A DNA stretch of 21,118 bases, from IMG/VR virus record IMGVR_UViG_3300020469_000309, positions 1-21,118 of that record, one strand, 5' to 3'. Below are positions 6,121 to 13,521 of this stretch, in pieces (positions within the stretch are counted from its first letter, which is position 1; each line of letters starts with the position of its first letter). The notes beneath the pieces are model-generated. The model ran no database searches. It was not told the origin of the DNA and worked only from the letters and a program-made list of their open reading frames with translations. The position numbers and the translations under genes were made by a program. Origin of the DNA: a virus.

Positions 6121-7894
6121 GTGAATCCATAACGTCTACATCATTTGCATATGATGTGAATCCGTTCTCCTTGATAACTTTGAGTACTCTGTTCACTCTG
6201 CCCATCAATTCATCTCTGTGACTGATTAAGAATATGTTTTTTGATCGTTCTCTGCTCATCTTTTTAAGAATAGCCAAACTGCTCTCCACACCAGCACTGT
6301 CCATACCACTGTCAATCAATTCATCAATAAACAACAAGTTGATGTTCTGATACAAACTTTCCCAAACATCTCTGAATGCAAAAGATAATCCTAATATCAA
6401 TCTGTTACGTTCACCTCGACTTAAATTATCAAAATCCAGTTCTTGACCTAGTTGTGTAATTTCTACACTCAAATCATTTCTAAATGTTACCAAATGAGGT
6501 AATCCTAATCTATCCAAATAGTTTGTCAACCTGTTGTTCAAGAATAACAAGTTTTGATCTATAATCTTTTTTCTAATAAACGAATCTTTGTTTGTTAACA
6601 GTTTGTGTAAGAATTCTTCATGTTCTTTTAATTTTTGCATATCATTGACCACAGTCCAATCAACTTCTTGTACTGCTTGATGTTTTAATTCATCTATTTG
6701 ATCAAGATATGGATTAGTTTCTTCTTTTTTGTTTGAAACAGCAGTTTGCAATGTATCCAAGTGCTGTTTGTGTTCATATGCTTGTTGTATTGATTCATAA
6801 AACGTTTGTGGTTTGTGTTCTGGCTCTCCTAAACTTTCCAGTTCTTTGTCTATCACTGATATCTTTTCTGCTAGATCCATCACGTAACTGTTTGCATCAC
6901 CAAACTGTTCTTCAAGATCTCTTTTCATTTTTTCAATTTTTTCATGTGGCAGTTCTTGTTCACAAGCATAACATTTTGCATCATCATGCAAACTGTCTAA
7001 ATCATTGCCTAATTTTTTTACCTGTTTGTCTGCTTGTACGATAGATGCTTCATAGTTGCTTTTATCTTTTAGCAGTTGATTGATTGAGTCTGTGTGTTTT
7101 TGCCACAGTTCTAATTTTTTATGAGATTCAAGTTCTTTTTCAATATCTACATCAACAAGTTCTGTGATTGTGCGTTCTAGTTTGCGTATATCCTCTTTCT
7201 TCTGTGAGTCCCATGCACTAGACTTGTTGTGCAATGATTGTATTGTCTCCTGCACTTTTTCATTGGAAATCTTTATTCCTTCAATTCTTGCATTTTCCAA
7301 AGCAATATCTTCTTTAGATTTTTTAATTTTTTGTTTTAGCACATCTGCTTTTTCAGACAACAGGGTTATTCCCAGCAGTTGTTCAATAATTTTTTGTTGT
7401 TCTGTGTGATGTAAACTTAAAAATGGTTGTGTGTATGTGTTTAGTGCCACAATGTGTTTGAACATTTCAGGACTCATACCAATCATTTTGTTTAATTCTT
7501 CTTGTGTTTTTCTTGAATCTCCTTGACTGATATCTTCAAGTTCTTGTTCTTGATCGTTAACAAACCATTTCATCACTCCAGGCTTTCTGCCACGTTCTAT
7601 TCTGTAGTCAATTCCATTCTGTTCAAATGTAAGTGTGACCAACATATTTTTACCATTGGTCTTGTTAACAAGATTATCACGTCTAATTTTTGTGAGTGCT
7701 TCGCCATACATTGCATAAGATAGGGCGTTGACCATGGTGGTTTTCCCTGTACCGTTTCGCGATCCAGCGTCATGTCCACCTTGGTCTAAATTCTCGCCCA
7801 ATACAAGGGTCAAATGTTTTTGGTCGAAGTTTAATCCTTGAGTCTGATTACCCACACTCATGAAATTCTTTACAGTTAAATCTTTTAATCTCAT
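6113..7894 (-). CDS. 46: gp46 recombination endonuclease subunit (SbcC/Rad50-like ATPase)
   Basis: 593 aa. With gp47 it forms the phage Mre11-Rad50-type complex that resects DNA ends for recombination-dependent replication and breaks down host DNA. Motifs in order: N-terminal strand VKNFMSVG; Walker A-type SRNGTGKTT (45-53), with Ser in place of the usual first Gly, preceded by a small insertion after GEN; Q-loop area TYTQPFLSL (153-161); long coiled coil about 165-440; zinc-hook CYAC at 308-311 near its middle; ABC signature LSRGERNRLILGLSFAF (491-507); Walker B LLFIDELIDSGMD (520-532); and H-loop ISHRDE (557-562). Length is close to T4 gp46 (560 aa). Start overlaps the gp47 stop by four bases (ATGA), and its own stop overlaps the next ATG, so all three genes form one translationally coupled operon. 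Confidence 0.96.
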   Translation of the reverse strand: MRLKDLTVKNFMSVGNQTQGLNFDQKHLTLVLGENLDQGGHDAGSRNGTGKTTMVNALSYAMYGEALTKIRRDNLVNKTNGKNMLVTLTFEQNGIDYRIERGRKPGVMKWFVNDQEQELEDISQGDSRKTQEELNKMIGMSPEMFKHIVALNTYTQPFLSLHHTEQQKIIEQLLGITLLSEKADVLKQKIKKSKEDIALENARIEGIKISNEKVQETIQSLHNKSSAWDSQKKEDIRKLERTITELVDVDIEKELESHKKLELWQKHTDSINQLLKDKSNYEASIVQADKQVKKLGNDLDSLHDDAKCYACEQELPHEKIEKMKRDLEEQFGDANSYVMDLAEKISVIDKELESLGEPEHKPQTFYESIQQAYEHKQHLDTLQTAVSNKKEETNPYLDQIDELKHQAVQEVDWTVVNDMQKLKEHEEFLHKLLTNKDSFIRKKIIDQNLLFLNNRLTNYLDRLGLPHLVTFRNDLSVEITQLGQELDFDNLSRGERNRLILGLSFAFRDVWESLYQNINLLFIDELIDSGMDSAGVESSLAILKKMSRERSKNIFLISHRDELMGRVNRVLKVIKENGFTSYANDVDVMDSHG

Positions 7895-8898
7895 CCTAAA
7901 TCGTTGTAAATGTCCATTAATGTTTTTTTGTTGTAATTGTCTGATTCGATAGAATCTAATTCTTTTGCAACAATCTCATCTACACTTTCAAATTTTGTTA
8001 AATCTAAGTCGCTGTTTATTTCTTCATCTTTTTTACTTGGAATAAGTGTAATTTCTCTACAATCATATTCTTTCATAAACGTTTCTTTTATAAAACTTGC
8101 TTCTTCGTAAGAAATATCAATGTCAAGCGTAACTCTTAAATGTATTTTAGGTTGCATTATTTCTTTTGTTTTGTCTAACAGTTCGCTTAATTTTACATAT
8201 TTGTATTTCGGGCAGTCATGCCAGTTTAAATATCTTGGTTCTTTGTCCCATTCTAAAATCATCATGCCACGATCATTGTCATCTACGTCTGCGTAATTGT
8301 GTGGGAAAGCATTTCCCAAGTAATGAATATTGTTTTTAACTTGTCTTTTGTGGAAGTGTCCAGAGAACACATATTCTTGATTTTGAAAGTCACTGCCTTT
8401 CAATTCACCTGTGTCAGGCATTTCTACCATTGCGTTCATAAAAAAATTAGGCAGTTCAAAATGACCAAACATATATTTGCATTTCATTTTGCCGACCTTA
8501 CGCCATTCATCGCCTACTAACCAAGGCACCATAACAACGTCATCAACATTCATTATTTCATTTACCATTGTTATGCCAGGAATAAATCTTCCAAACTCTG
8601 TGGACTGAATACTTCTGCTGTCTTTGAAATACAAATCGTGATTTCCAGGAAAGAAATAAAATTTATCAAATGCTTTTCCTATTTTTTCTAGACATCTAAT
8701 GGAAGCGTCCATGGTGGTAATGTTTACACTGTTTCTATTGTGATGCCAATCACCACAAAACATTCCTGTTTCACAACCTTCTTTTTTCGCTTGTTCAATA
8801 TACCAGTCTACAAATGCTTCGCAATCGTCGTTGTGTATTTTTGAATTAGACTTCAAGCCAAAATGTATGTCAGTAAAAACCGCTAATTTCTTAAACAA
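7891..8898 (-). CDS. 47: gp47 recombination endonuclease subunit (SbcD/Mre11-like)
   Basis: 335 aa metallophosphoesterase, the nuclease partner of gp46. Metal-binding motifs of the Mre11/SbcD family are visible in order: DIH at 10-12 (FTDIHFGLK), GDWHHNR (49-55), PGNHDLY (84-90), FGHFE (144-148) and SGHFHKRQ (179-186). The length equals that of T4 gp47 (339 aa). The start is TTG at 8898: no ATG occurs until Met46, after the first metal motif, and AGGAG lies 7 nt before the TTG. A TTGACA-N17-TACACT promoter stands just upstream, inside the gap behind gp55. The stop overlaps the gp46 ATG (ATGA), so both subunits are probably made in step. Confidence 0.95.
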   Translation of the reverse strand: MFKKLAVFTDIHFGLKSNSKIHNDDCEAFVDWYIEQAKKEGCETGMFCGDWHHNRNSVNITTMDASIRCLEKIGKAFDKFYFFPGNHDLYFKDSRSIQSTEFGRFIPGITMVNEIMNVDDVVMVPWLVGDEWRKVGKMKCKYMFGHFELPNFFMNAMVEMPDTGELKGSDFQNQEYVFSGHFHKRQVKNNIHYLGNAFPHNYADVDDNDRGMMILEWDKEPRYLNWHDCPKYKYVKLSELLDKTKEIMQPKIHLRVTLDIDISYEEASFIKETFMKEYDCREITLIPSKKDEEINSDLDLTKFESVDEIVAKELDSIESDNYNKKTLMDIYNDLG

Positions 8899-8918
8899 TA
8901 TTCTTCTCCTACATTGAC

Positions 8919-8947
8919 AGTGTAAAGTCTAAACTGCATAATGTCAA
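8919..8947 (-). promoter_or_regulatory. Sigma70-type promoter for gp47-gp46
   Basis: Minus strand: TTGACA (8947-8942), 17-bp spacer, TACACT (8924-8919). It begins two bases after the gp55 stop and points at gp47. The AGGAG of gp47 follows 7 bases beyond the -10 box. The -35 box is perfect and the -10 box matches 4 of 6. Confidence 0.6.
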
Positions 8948-8949
8948 GT

Positions 8950-9792
8950 TTACTTTTTGGATTTGGATTTTGAAACTTTTTTCTTCTTATCTGGTTGAGC
9001 ATTCATTGATTGAGTTTGTCTTGTTAAACTCGGCATCATGTCATTCATTTCTAAAATGTCATCTCTTATATTTTGATTACGTTTTTCGATATTAATGATT
9101 CTTACAAATGAATTAGTAACTGCCGCTGTGTAGTATGCAAATGGATTGTTTGATTTAGATTCATCAAATTGCAAACCAATTTGTGCAAGTTGCAAGATTG
9201 CTTGACCCTGCATTTCATCATTGTAGGTGTAACCTCTAACGTTACCTCTTGTACCATATCGTTCACACAACTTCATCCACATCTTTGCCAATTCGTTGGT
9301 TGCTCTGCCTTTTTCTTTGTTAAAGTAGCCGTTTGTCATTCCACCTTCCCAATGACTTTTTCCCACGCACACCAGATTGCCTTTTTCATCAAATTTCCAA
9401 TGTTGAAACGGAGTAAAATTGACTTTGGTTTTACTATCTGCTACTGTTTTTGGATTCTTTTTCCTGCCTGGTTCATCGGGCACGTGTTCGTATGTGTAAA
9501 TTCTAAACACAAGGTCCTCTTTTGGAATGGTCTTGTATTTTATTTCACATTGGCTTAAACGTATTTTTGGATTCAGTGCTTTGGCTTTTTCATATGCTTG
9601 TTGTGTAAGCCGTTTTGCCCTGATACGTTTTGCTTCTGCAATAGTCCTTAGGTTAATTCTGTCAATACTGGTCAATATAGTATCGTACTGATGGTGCTCA
9701 TCAGACACAAAACTACAAAAACTGGACTTGGATTTGTGTATCTCAACCAGTAAATCTCTGTTATTTAGATAATTTATTTTTCTCAATGCCAT
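8950..9792 (-). CDS. 55: gp55, sigma factor for late transcription
   Basis: 280 aa from ATG at 9792. I reject the upstream TTG at 9831 because that codon is the first half of a perfect -35 box. gp55 replaces the host sigma on RNA polymerase and reads the TATAAATA box of late genes. The C-terminal half has the family pattern: GRATNELAKMWMKLCERYGT, GYTYNDEMQGQAILQLAQIG, SNNPFAYYTAAVTNSFVRIIN and IEKRNQNIRDDILE, matching sigma region 2-like helices. T4 gp55 is 185 aa; this one has about 150 extra N-terminal residues (MALRKINYLNNRDLL through VPDEPGRKKNPKT and FTPFQHWKFDEKGNLVCVGKSHW), which I believe also occur in marine T4-like relatives. The C-terminus is a Lys/Ser tail (KKKKVSKSKSKK) and not the hydrophobic-acidic clamp-binding end known from T4. 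The mRNA from its promoter would be almost leaderless. Confidence 0.9.
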   Translation of the reverse strand: MALRKINYLNNRDLLVEIHKSKSSFCSFVSDEHHQYDTILTSIDRINLRTIAEAKRIRAKRLTQQAYEKAKALNPKIRLSQCEIKYKTIPKEDLVFRIYTYEHVPDEPGRKKNPKTVADSKTKVNFTPFQHWKFDEKGNLVCVGKSHWEGGMTNGYFNKEKGRATNELAKMWMKLCERYGTRGNVRGYTYNDEMQGQAILQLAQIGLQFDESKSNNPFAYYTAAVTNSFVRIINIEKRNQNIRDDILEMNDMMPSLTRQTQSMNAQPDKKKKVSKSKSKK

Positions 9793-9802
9793 ATATTTAT
9801 CT

Positions 9803-9831
9803 ACTATAATGTACGCAGTTAATTTTGTCAA
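9803..9831 (-). promoter_or_regulatory. Sigma70-type promoter for gp55
   Basis: Minus strand: TTGACA (9831-9826), 17-bp spacer, TATAGT (9808-9803). The -35 box is perfect and the -10 box matches 5 of 6; it is the best host-type promoter in the window. The expected start is near 9796, only about five bases before ATG 9792. Its -35 box shares two bases with the divergent late box of gp48. Confidence 0.75.
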
Positions 9832-9837
9832 TAAATA
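9830..9837 (+). promoter_or_regulatory. Late promoter box for the gp48 baseplate cluster
   Basis: AATAAATA, one base from TATAAATA, placed 14 nt before ATG 9852. The same nine bases, CAATAAATA, stand the same 14 nt before the gp6 start. It overlaps the gp55 -35 box at 9830-9831. No Shine-Dalgarno lies between box and ATG, so the transcript would be nearly leaderless. Confidence 0.6.
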
Positions 9838-9851
9838 AATGTATCAAACTT

Positions 9852-10727
9852 ATGAGCTCAGAAAATTTAAAAAAATTTATCGACAATACAAAGGGCAAAG
9901 CAACTAACCTTGCCAGCGATTTATCGTCCTCGGTTACCTCAACAGTGACTAATGCAAAGAACGTGCTGAACGATGGACTTAACTCCGTTAAAGCAAAACT
10001 GCCTTTTCTTGACAATAAGAGTGTTTTATCTCAACTAAACTTTAACATATCAAAAAACATTAAACAGGCAGATGTGGCGATTCAAAATGAAGAAAAAGAT
10101 TGGCGTCTGCGTCTAAGTTTGCCAAAAATGTTCAGAGATAATGCTCAAAACGAAACTGATTTATTAGCACCGTTGAATAAAACTAACGGCTTTGTGTTTC
10201 CATTCACTCCAACAGTGTTGGTATCGCAGAGTGCAAACTATCAATCAATTCAACCTGTACACACAAACTATCCTTACTATTCATATCAAAACAGCCAAGT
10301 GGATCAGATGACAATCACAGGAGACTTTTTTGTGCAAAATGCCGCTGAAGCAAGATATTGGGTGGCATGTATTCATTACTTGAGATCAGTTACAAAAATG
10401 AATTTTGGCGTAGATCAAGAAGCAGGGCAACCACCACCAGTTGTGCGTTTGAACGGTTACGGTGATTTTGTTTTCAACAATGTGCCAGTAATCATAAACA
10501 GTTTTCAGTTTGACATGCCTAAAGATGTTGATTACATTTCAACAGCAGTTGGAGCCACTTCGGCAACATCAGACGCAATTGAATCAACGCCGACAGGTTG
10601 GGCACCGGCAACAAGTATTGTTACAGTGGCAGTGACTCCACAATACAGTAGAACAAAACAAAGTAAGTTCAGTTTGAATGACTTTATAAAAGATGGTTAC
10701 ATAGGCAAAGGAGGAGAATTTATCTAA
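9852..10727 (+). CDS. 48: gp48-like baseplate/tail-tube cap protein
   Basis: 291 aa from ATG at 9852 (an in-frame TTG at 9825 overlaps both promoters and is not credible). gp48 sits on the central baseplate and starts tail-tube polymerisation. The N-terminus is helical and polar (ENLKKFIDNTKGKATNLAS), then EKDWRLRLSLPKMF, NGFVFPFTPTVLVSQSANYQ, HTNYPYYSYQNSQVDQMTITGDF split around residues 130-160, ARYWVACIHYLRSVTKMNFG, PPPVVRLNGYGDFVFNNVPV and a C-terminal VTPQYSRTKQSKFSLNDF. This is the pattern I know from gp48 of marine T4-like phages. T4 gp48 is 364 aa. gp54, the other tube-base protein, is the main alternative. The stop overlaps the gp53 ATG by one base. Confidence 0.8.
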   Translation: MSSENLKKFIDNTKGKATNLASDLSSSVTSTVTNAKNVLNDGLNSVKAKLPFLDNKSVLSQLNFNISKNIKQADVAIQNEEKDWRLRLSLPKMFRDNAQNETDLLAPLNKTNGFVFPFTPTVLVSQSANYQSIQPVHTNYPYYSYQNSQVDQMTITGDFFVQNAAEARYWVACIHYLRSVTKMNFGVDQEAGQPPPVVRLNGYGDFVFNNVPVIINSFQFDMPKDVDYISTAVGATSATSDAIESTPTGWAPATSIVTVAVTPQYSRTKQSKFSLNDFIKDGYIGKGGEFI

Positions 10728-11029
10728 TGTCAAAATACAGTGCAAATTCACCTTATGCATTTACTCCTATTGTGGATGATGAATATCTAGACATTCTTGT
10801 GCCTAGAGCAATTCCTATCAGTCGACTTGATCTGCCATACACAATTGAAAGTCAATTTCATTTACGTCCGGATTTAGCCAGCAACGAAATTTATAAAACT
10901 CCTAAGTTATGGTGGGTATTTGCACAAAGAAATTTTGATGTCCTAAAAGATCCTGTGTTTGATTTCAAAGCAGGAACTGAAATAATGATTTGTGAGCCGA
11001 AAACTCTATTCTCATATTTAGGATTGTAA
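10727..11029 (+). CDS. 53: gp53-like baseplate wedge protein
   Basis: 100 aa. GGAGGAG at 10710-10716, 10 nt before the ATG, is the strongest ribosome site in the cluster. The ATG shares its A with the gp48 stop (TAATG). It contains the gp53 wedge pattern: an N-terminal SPYAFTPIVDDEYLDIL, then RAIPISRLDLPYTIESQFHLRPDLAS as basic/polar stretch, and KLWWVFAQRNFDVLKDPVFDFKAG in two adjoining parts. In T4 gp53 (196 aa) clamps neighbouring wedges through the gp6 ring; the short form here keeps only the N-terminal core. It sits between the gp48 and hub genes as expected for the baseplate cluster. Confidence 0.85.
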   Translation: MSKYSANSPYAFTPIVDDEYLDILVPRAIPISRLDLPYTIESQFHLRPDLASNEIYKTPKLWWVFAQRNFDVLKDPVFDFKAGTEIMICEPKTLFSYLGL

Positions 11030-11030
11030 A

Positions 11031-13520
11031 ATGTCACGCTACGAAAAACGTCAGAAAATTAAAGAACTTCAAGAAAAAAAAATTAAAGAATTAGGTAATG
11101 ATACAACCTTCACTAAACCCTTTAAAAAACTCTCAAAAAGAAAACTTTTTCGACATGGCATCAACAAAGGCAAAGCAGACGCAATAGCAACAGCAGAGGC
11201 TGATGTTGAACTAGGATTAGAACTTGCTGTACCTGTAGGTGATTTGGTGCCCAAGATAAAAAAAAACAAAACGGTTAAACGAATACAAAATCCTCTTCAT
11301 AAATTTAACACAAATAATGCAATCTTCACACTAGCCGCAATGACGCTTGATGAAGTAAATTTTCCTGACGAAACTTTGATGAAAGGTTATGCACCAAAAT
11401 ACATTGTGGCGAAAAGTGCAGGAGGTTCAGCACGTGAATCTAATCTAGCAAAAGAACCTTTAGCATTAGAATTTTATATTGACAATGTGCAAATAGAAGC
11501 AATTATCCATAGTAATACTAAAACAGGACACACACAAGGTACAACTATTACTTTCACTGTGCAAGAACCTTTTAGTCTTGGATTATTCCTACAGAATCTT
11601 CAATTGCAAGTTACTCGTGCTTCAAATACAGGTAATGATGCAAATAAGGCTTCTTATCTCAACCACCCAATGGTTTTAATTTGTGACTTCCAAAACGGCA
11701 CAACAGATCCAGATACACCACTCACACCTGATGAAGAGAAACAATTACGCAAAATCATGCCTATTATGTTCAGTAAGGTTAATTTTTCTAGTAACAATGG
11801 AGTATCTCAATACGAAGTTGAAGCGATTGCTTTAAATGATGTTGCATTTGCAGATCAATATGCAAAACTTCCTGCCGATATTGAAATTCGAGGCGAAACT
11901 GTTTCCGAAATTTTATTTTCAGGAGAACAGAGTTTAGCAGGTATTTTAAATAATAAAGTAATTCAATCAGACAAATCAAAAAAAAATACAAAAGGAAATT
12001 TTCGACATGGCATCAACAGAGGCAAAGCAGACTCAAAAAAAACAATAAATTCTCCTAGAGATTACATTTTTATATTTCCAAACAGAGCAGGATTCACATC
12101 CAGCATAGTCAATAAAGCCGCGAAAGAAACTCCGACCACTGTGTATGCAGAAGACACTGATGGGTTTGCAGGACCTGTTCAAGTTCCATACTCACAAAGA
12201 ATACAAGGAATTTTCGGCGGATTGTTTGAAGGTAACAGTGATTATGAATTTGAAACGGGATTTAAAGGTGCAAAACAAAAACTACTCAATGAAATAGGCA
12301 AATCTAAGATGGTCATTGATCATTTGCAAAACGCCGCAGACACAGGTAAGGAGTTTGCAGACGACAACAGTGATACTAACAAGTATTACGATAAAAACAC
12401 TAAAACAACTCTTAAATCTACTGCAAAAATTGATACTAAAAAGAAAACAATTTCATTTAAAAAAGACACTCACATTTCTTCCATAATAGAAGAAATTATA
12501 TTATTAAGCGAATACGGACAGGATCTAGCAAAAAGGAAACAATCCGCACCCGATGGAATGATACAATGGTTCAAAATTATTCCTGGTAGATATATTTTTA
12601 ATGATTGGAAACTACAATCACAATTCAATACATATCCAGAAATAATAATGTTCAGAATAATTCCTTATTTGGTGCCAGACGATAAATTTATGGCTCCTGA
12701 TGAGGTCAGTAGAGCAGGGGCACTAGATGACTTTATAAGGAAAGAATACAATATATTGTATAAAGGCACAAACAAAGATGTAATAGACTTTAATGTGGAA
12801 TTCAACCAAGCATTTTTTACTGCACTAATGAACGATTTAGGAAACAGCAGTGGTGATACACAAGACAATGCAAATTCAAGTGTGTCAACTGAAAAGTCTA
12901 GTGTTGATCAAAATTCTTCATTTGATACTTACAAAGGCAACAATAGTAATCCTAATGTGGCATTCGGAGATCCTCAAGCGACAGGTGGAAATATAGAGAC
13001 TGTTGAATTACGTGTTGCTAGACAATTCAACAAAGCAATCCTAGACAGTGCTGTTGATTTAGTAAAATTAGATTTAAACATTGTTGGAGATCCTTACTTT
13101 CTACCTCAAACGGGTTTTGGAAATTATGTGGGTCATACAGAAAATGTTGAGACTGAATTATTTGAAGATAACGATGCGGCGGCGGATTTTTTAAGGGGAA
13201 TTGTGTTTACAAAAGTTAATTTTAGAACACCTCTGGATATTAGTCCAGACGGCACAATGCTATTCAACAAAGACACTGTGAGCGAAACAGATTTACAGGT
13301 GCTTGGCGAATTCAGTGGCTATTATTATCCAATCACTGTGAGAAGTTCTTTTTCCGGAAATAAATTTACTCAAGAAATAGAATTAATTAGAAACAAAACA
13401 GGCGTTATGGACCCTAATGCAAGAACAGACAATCAAGCGGCATTATCAGTTGATCCTAAAGATCCCAACGGTGCTTTTGAAATCGGCGACGATATGACTG
13501 GCCTAGGAGTAAGTGCTTAA
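11031..13520 (+). CDS. Large baseplate hub-like structural protein
   Basis: 829 aa, starting two bases after gp53. It is probably a central hub protein, in the position of T4 gp27, which forms the trimeric torus holding gp5; T4 gp27 is only 391 aa and I see no motif that proves homology. The Lys-rich start (1-40) is followed by FRHGINKGKAD (40-50). Next come a beta-rich domain, a second FRHGINRGKAD (324-334), and a middle part with SSIIEEIILLSEYG and WFKIIPGRYIFNDWK. A low-complexity Asn/Ser linker (about 615-650) precedes a C-terminal domain with LDLNIVGDPYFLP and a final FSGYYYPITVRSSF stretch. The C-terminal pattern recurs in large virion proteins before gp5 in marine T4-like phages. The gp5 gene follows directly, supporting a hub partner. 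Nearly identical 34-bp DNA repeats bracket residues 40-334. Confidence 0.7.
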   Translation: MSRYEKRQKIKELQEKKIKELGNDTTFTKPFKKLSKRKLFRHGINKGKADAIATAEADVELGLELAVPVGDLVPKIKKNKTVKRIQNPLHKFNTNNAIFTLAAMTLDEVNFPDETLMKGYAPKYIVAKSAGGSARESNLAKEPLALEFYIDNVQIEAIIHSNTKTGHTQGTTITFTVQEPFSLGLFLQNLQLQVTRASNTGNDANKASYLNHPMVLICDFQNGTTDPDTPLTPDEEKQLRKIMPIMFSKVNFSSNNGVSQYEVEAIALNDVAFADQYAKLPADIEIRGETVSEILFSGEQSLAGILNNKVIQSDKSKKNTKGNFRHGINRGKADSKKTINSPRDYIFIFPNRAGFTSSIVNKAAKETPTTVYAEDTDGFAGPVQVPYSQRIQGIFGGLFEGNSDYEFETGFKGAKQKLLNEIGKSKMVIDHLQNAADTGKEFADDNSDTNKYYDKNTKTTLKSTAKIDTKKKTISFKKDTHISSIIEEIILLSEYGQDLAKRKQSAPDGMIQWFKIIPGRYIFNDWKLQSQFNTYPEIIMFRIIPYLVPDDKFMAPDEVSRAGALDDFIRKEYNILYKGTNKDVIDFNVEFNQAFFTALMNDLGNSSGDTQDNANSSVSTEKSSVDQNSSFDTYKGNNSNPNVAFGDPQATGGNIETVELRVARQFNKAILDSAVDLVKLDLNIVGDPYFLPQTGFGNYVGHTENVETELFEDNDAAADFLRGIVFTKVNFRTPLDISPDGTMLFNKDTVSETDLQVLGEFSGYYYPITVRSSFSGNKFTQEIELIRNKTGVMDPNARTDNQAALSVDPKDPNGAFEIGDDMTGLGVSA
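11147..11180 (+). repeat. 34-bp direct repeat, copy 1, inside hub gene
   Basis: Matches 11999-12032 at 33 of 34 positions; the single difference (A/G) changes Lys to Arg. It encodes FRHGINKGKAD (residues 40-50). The spacing of 852 bp is an exact multiple of three, so recombination between copies would remove 284 codons in frame. Confidence 0.85.
11999..12032 (+). repeat. 34-bp direct repeat, copy 2, inside hub gene
   Basis: Second copy, encoding FRHGINRGKAD (residues 324-334), preceded like the first by a Lys-rich stretch (SDKSKKNTKGN). The sequences just outside the repeat are unrelated in the two places. Confidence 0.85.
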
Positions 13521-13521
13521 T

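Noticed and set aside
9794-9801. GATAAATA on the minus strand, resembling a late box for gp55
   Set aside because: It ends one base before the gp55 ATG, so a transcript from it would start inside the gene; the sigma70-type promoter just upstream explains expression better.
9825-9851. N-terminal extension of gp48 from TTG at 9825
   Set aside because: The extension covers both the late box and the gp55 -35 box; ATG 9852 gives the usual N-terminus.
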